From: Nitrospinaceae bacterium
GTDB taxonomy: Bacteria > Nitrospinota > Nitrospinia > Nitrospinales > Nitrospinaceae
Reading direction: 5' to 3'
NCBI GenBank assembly: GCA_029261395.1
Contig: JAJDBJ010000067.1
Span: 62,001-126,000 of the forward strand
DNA length: 64,000 nucleotides
Shown here: piece after piece, positions 61,432 through 64,000 of the stretch
How the letters are laid out: each line of letters starts with the position of its first letter
Position numbering within the stretch: position 1 is the stretch's first letter
Notes under the pieces: generated by a model
What the model saw: only the letters and a program-made list of their open reading frames with translations
Database searches by the model: none
Told to the model about the DNA's origin: nothing
Translations under genes and position numbers: made by a program

Positions 61432-62720
61432 GGCCGGAACCGGTTGATGACCAAACCCGAAAGCAGTTTGGGATAAAAGTAAGTGGCTTTCTGGGGCAGG
61501 CGGATTCCTCTCTCTGCCAGTTCGCGGACCTGTTTCATGCGCGTGGCATTCATAAAAAACACCAGATCGAACGTACCCGCATCCACGTTGGCCATCGACT
61601 CCGCAGTGCGCACGTTGTAAGTGATGTATTGCTGGTGTTCCGGTTTGCGGGTATCGATCCCCAAAACCTCCCTCAACACCAACGTGTGGAGTTGGTAGAC
61701 ATCGAGAACTTTCAGATCATTGGAGTCGTCTTCCATGAAGGGAACAATATTTTCAATGTCTTTAAGCTTTAAAAGAAGGGCGTCGCCCTGGCCCAGATAC
61801 GCGCAGAAGGCGACTCCATCTTGTCCCTCTTTTTCGAGAAGGGCGATGAGTTGATCGGCGGTTTGGCCCTTGGGCAATGACTCGATATTGAAATAAGGTT
61901 TCAGTTGTTCGATGCAATGGTCCCGATTGAACGGTGCGGGACATTTCAATTGACGGTGGATCGGATAAATCGCCAGCGACTGCGCATCCAAATTAGTGAG
62001 AAACATCATCACATGCGCCGAGTCGGGAACTTCCGCGCCATGCTCTTTGTGATAAGCCAGCGAGGTTTCGTAACGGTGATGACCGTCCGCGATATAGACT
62101 TTCTTGTCCTTGAAACTTTCCGATAAAAACTGAACCGTTTCCGCATCGTCCACTCTCCACATCCGGTGAATGATGGAGTCTTCATCGATTTCCGTCAAGG
62201 GTGGTCGCTCGATAATTTTCGCTAGCTTGCCGTCAACCGTTCCTTCGGGGTCTGAAAACAAACCGAACACCGGGCTGAAATTGGCGCGGCAGGCGCGGAT
62301 CAATTGTGCGCGATCCTGCTTGGCCTTGGCGAGGGTGAATTCGTGCGGGCAGATATTACCCTTGTCGAAGTCTTCCAACCGTACCCGCGCGAAAAAACCG
62401 ATGCGGTTGTTGGTTTGTCCGTTGAATGTGTATTCCTGGCTGTAAACGTAAAATGACGGTTCCGCGTCTTCCTTTAAAATATTGTTTGACTGCCAGTCCT
62501 TAAAATCTTTGGCCGACCTTGTATACCTGCTGTTGGTGTCGGTGTCGTCTTCAAACTGTTTGCCCAGAATCAGGCGAACCACGTTGTACGGGTTACGCGC
62601 ATACAGTGTCTCCTGCAAGTCCGGCCGGATGACATCATACGGCGGTGCAATCAACTCGGAGAGCGGGCCGGATTTTTCTTCGTTGTAACGCAGGCCGTTG
62701 AACGGCACGACTTCTACCAT
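61428..62720 (-). CDS. DUF1015 family protein
   Basis: The 430 aa protein has DUF1015 signatures: SELIAPPYDVI, NPYNVVRLILGK, a DGHHRYETSLAYH motif near 215-225 and an MFLTNLDAQSLAIYPIHR segment. The family is widespread and cytoplasmic; some members have been linked to serine metabolism, but I assign no function. It is upstream of engB in an operon. Confidence 0.9.
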   Translation of the reverse strand: MVEVVPFNGLRYNEEKSGPLSELIAPPYDVIRPDLQETLYARNPYNVVRLILGKQFEDDTDTNSRYTRSAKDFKDWQSNNILKEDAEPSFYVYSQEYTFNGQTNNRIGFFARVRLEDFDKGNICPHEFTLAKAKQDRAQLIRACRANFSPVFGLFSDPEGTVDGKLAKIIERPPLTEIDEDSIIHRMWRVDDAETVQFLSESFKDKKVYIADGHHRYETSLAYHKEHGAEVPDSAHVMMFLTNLDAQSLAIYPIHRQLKCPAPFNRDHCIEQLKPYFNIESLPKGQTADQLIALLEKEGQDGVAFCAYLGQGDALLLKLKDIENIVPFMEDDSNDLKVLDVYQLHTLVLREVLGIDTRKPEHQQYITYNVRTAESMANVDAGTFDLVFFMNATRMKQVRELAERGIRLPQKATYFYPKLLSGLVINRFRP

Positions 62721-62863
62721 GGGGCACTTCCTATCGGTTTAAATTGAGATAAACGGTCAAAAGATCCGGACCCTTGTGGAATGGAAGGCGAACGCACAGG
62801 GGCACGGGAAAATCATCGGAGGACTCACTATACTATCTTTGGGATTAGATGACAATTGGCCGG

Positions 62864-63304
62864 CTACAGGGCCTCGCATTGGCACAACTCGCGGATATAG
62901 CTCACGAGAGAGTGAATGGTATTGTCGTCCAGAGTGTGTCCCCAGCTGGGCATGCAGGGCGCGCGCCCAACCGCCAGCCCGCCTTGCTGAATGGCGGTGA
63001 ACAAATGTTCGTCGGTGCGGGTTTCCAGATAATCCGCCTTGGTGTGGTCGCGCGGCGGAACGGTCAGATGCGATGCGTTGATGCCTTTACCATGTCCATC
63101 GGTGCCATGACATTGGGCGCAGTAAAACTGGTACGTCTCGCGGGTTTCCTGGGTGACTGGATGCGCGCGAGGGGCTGGTGAAGGTGTGGAGGGGGCCGCC
63201 GCAGATGGAGAAGGCGAGGGCTTTTTCTCCGCCGGGTCCTGGCCGCAACCAATGAGTATTGCCATCATCGCAATTGCTCCGATTAAACTTAAAGCACGGT
63301 TCAT
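62864..63304 (-). CDS. Lipoprotein monoheme cytochrome c
   Basis: The 146 aa protein has a lipobox ILIGC (Cys20), a ~30 residue Pro/Ser/Ala linker, and one heme motif CAQCH (Cys62-His66) in a cytochrome c class I domain (YCAQCHGTDGHGKG). A PSWGHTLDD region contains a likely axial Met nearby (PCMPSWG). It is tethered to the membrane in the periplasm. Its start overlaps the diheme gene stop by 4 bp, so they are one operon and may form a small electron-transfer pair. Confidence 0.92.
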   Translation of the reverse strand: MNRALSLIGAIAMMAILIGCGQDPAEKKPSPSPSAAAPSTPSPAPRAHPVTQETRETYQFYCAQCHGTDGHGKGINASHLTVPPRDHTKADYLETRTDEHLFTAIQQGGLAVGRAPCMPSWGHTLDDNTIHSLVSYIRELCQCEAL

Positions 63305-63978
63305 TTGCTTTTAGAATCCTTTTTGTGCGACATGATGTATTGAGTCATCTTCCGCAGGGTTTCTTCGTCAAACGTGTAAAGCGGCATTCTTCCCCGGGTG
63401 GTGAATTGCCTGGGATTTTTCAGCCATTGGTAAACCCATTCGGGACGCAGTCGACGGCCGGCGTCGATCAGCGAAGGACCGGAAACTCCACCCCGCGGTT
63501 GGCGGGCCAGGTTGTAACTCTGGTGGCAGGCGATGCAACTGTAGTCCCGCTCAAATAAAATTTTCACCCGTACGCGCTTGCCTTTGGACAAGGCCGGTAA
63601 TTCTAGAGGCGGAGCATCCTTCAGGATTTTTAGAGACATCAAATGATCGGTCATCTGCTGAGCCTCTTTCGGGTTTAAGACGGGATGGGGGCCGGTGTAT
63701 TGTGGTGTGCCTTTTGAAAATCCTGGATCGCGCGTGTGTCCTGCCAGTCGGATCACTTCAGGCTGTTTCAGGAAATTCCCAAGCCAATCCTTTTGAAACT
63801 TGTCGCCGGCGAAAAATAAATCGGGGGCGGATTTCTCTGATTCGGTTTTAGAGAATCGGTGACAGGTGTCGCATTGTTTTTCTTTCACCAGAGCGGGGGA
63901 TGCCTCGACTCCGCCACTCCACCCTCCGGCGATCAGCAGGAACAATCCGATCAGGAAATAGTTTTTAGGGAGTATCAT
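63301..63978 (-). CDS. Exported diheme cytochrome c
   Basis: The 225 aa protein has a signal peptide (FLIGLFLLIAGGWSGGVEAS) and two class I-type heme domains: CDTCH (residues 36-40) and CIACH (~149-153). A Met-containing GRMPLYTF segment supplies an axial ligand for the second. It is upstream of the lipoprotein cytochrome. It starts 22 bp from the window edge, so the rest of the operon may lie beyond it. Confidence 0.92.
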   Translation of the reverse strand: MILPKNYFLIGLFLLIAGGWSGGVEASPALVKEKQCDTCHRFSKTESEKSAPDLFFAGDKFQKDWLGNFLKQPEVIRLAGHTRDPGFSKGTPQYTGPHPVLNPKEAQQMTDHLMSLKILKDAPPLELPALSKGKRVRVKILFERDYSCIACHQSYNLARQPRGGVSGPSLIDAGRRLRPEWVYQWLKNPRQFTTRGRMPLYTFDEETLRKMTQYIMSHKKDSKSK

Positions 63979-64000
63979 TATCCAGAAACCCTTTTTCGGG

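Overview
The window is a 64 kb stretch of bacterial chromosome at about 50% GC, with no insertion sequence, phage, plasmid or CRISPR signature. Its character is respiratory. Eight c-type cytochrome genes carry 38 CXXCH motifs in total. Around them sit a Rieske/cytochrome b6-type complex, three proteins with cupredoxin or heme-b domains, and a porin-cytochrome conduit. A DOMON/ethylbenzene-dehydrogenase-type heme protein next to a cupredoxin resembles the NxrC-like accessory subunits of nitrite oxidisers, so a Nitrospinota or Nitrospirota-like chemolithotroph is the best guess. That is inference: no NXR alpha or beta subunit and no rRNA gene lies in the window.

Layout. 0-9.5 kb holds housekeeping genes: a Clp N-domain fragment, an HDAC-family deacetylase, queG, hemE-hemH, a UvrD/PcrA helicase and hflX. 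9.4-16.1 kb holds a receiver protein, a methyltransferase-glycosyltransferase fusion, a B12/radical SAM protein, a SUMF1-fold protein and an ankyrin lipoprotein. 16.2-29 kb is the electron-transfer region. It contains a cupredoxin-like protein with a monoheme cytochrome, a triheme c7, an MtrB/PioB porin with a decaheme and an 11-heme NapC-type cytochrome, a GYD protein, an HtrA protease, and a b6/Rieske complex bracketed by two pentaheme cytochromes. 29-41.6 kb holds an antiporter, a universal stress protein, a very large permease-VCBS-ASPIC fusion, sensor proteins, tRNA-Arg and SlyD. 44-50.3 kb is a module with an alpha-carbonic anhydrase, a malic enzyme, a half-length TauE and the lipoprotein-cupredoxin-heme b operon. 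50.3-64 kb returns to housekeeping: yqhA, three tRNAs, a Spy-like protein, sspB, ilvB, ppx, lptG, a sugar kinase-like protein, engB, a DUF1015 protein and two cytochromes c at the right edge.

How the genes may work together. The 11-heme membrane cytochrome, decaheme cytochrome and 28-strand-type porin are encoded consecutively on one strand, with a triheme c7 close by. Together they could form a complete wire between the quinone pool and the cell surface. The b6/Rieske cluster could link the quinone pool to periplasmic carriers.

The most unexpected structural signal is a set of duplicated gene 3' ends that bracket accessory genes. The htrA gene sits between two ~190 bp direct repeats made of the GYD 3' end plus the cytochrome 5' end. 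The universal stress gene sits between the antiporter and a remnant of the antiporter 3' end. A 6.3 kb module sits between an intact yqhA and a remnant of its 3' end. The repeat copies are diverged, with mainly synonymous changes in the GYD case, which suggests recombination between related but non-identical alleles.
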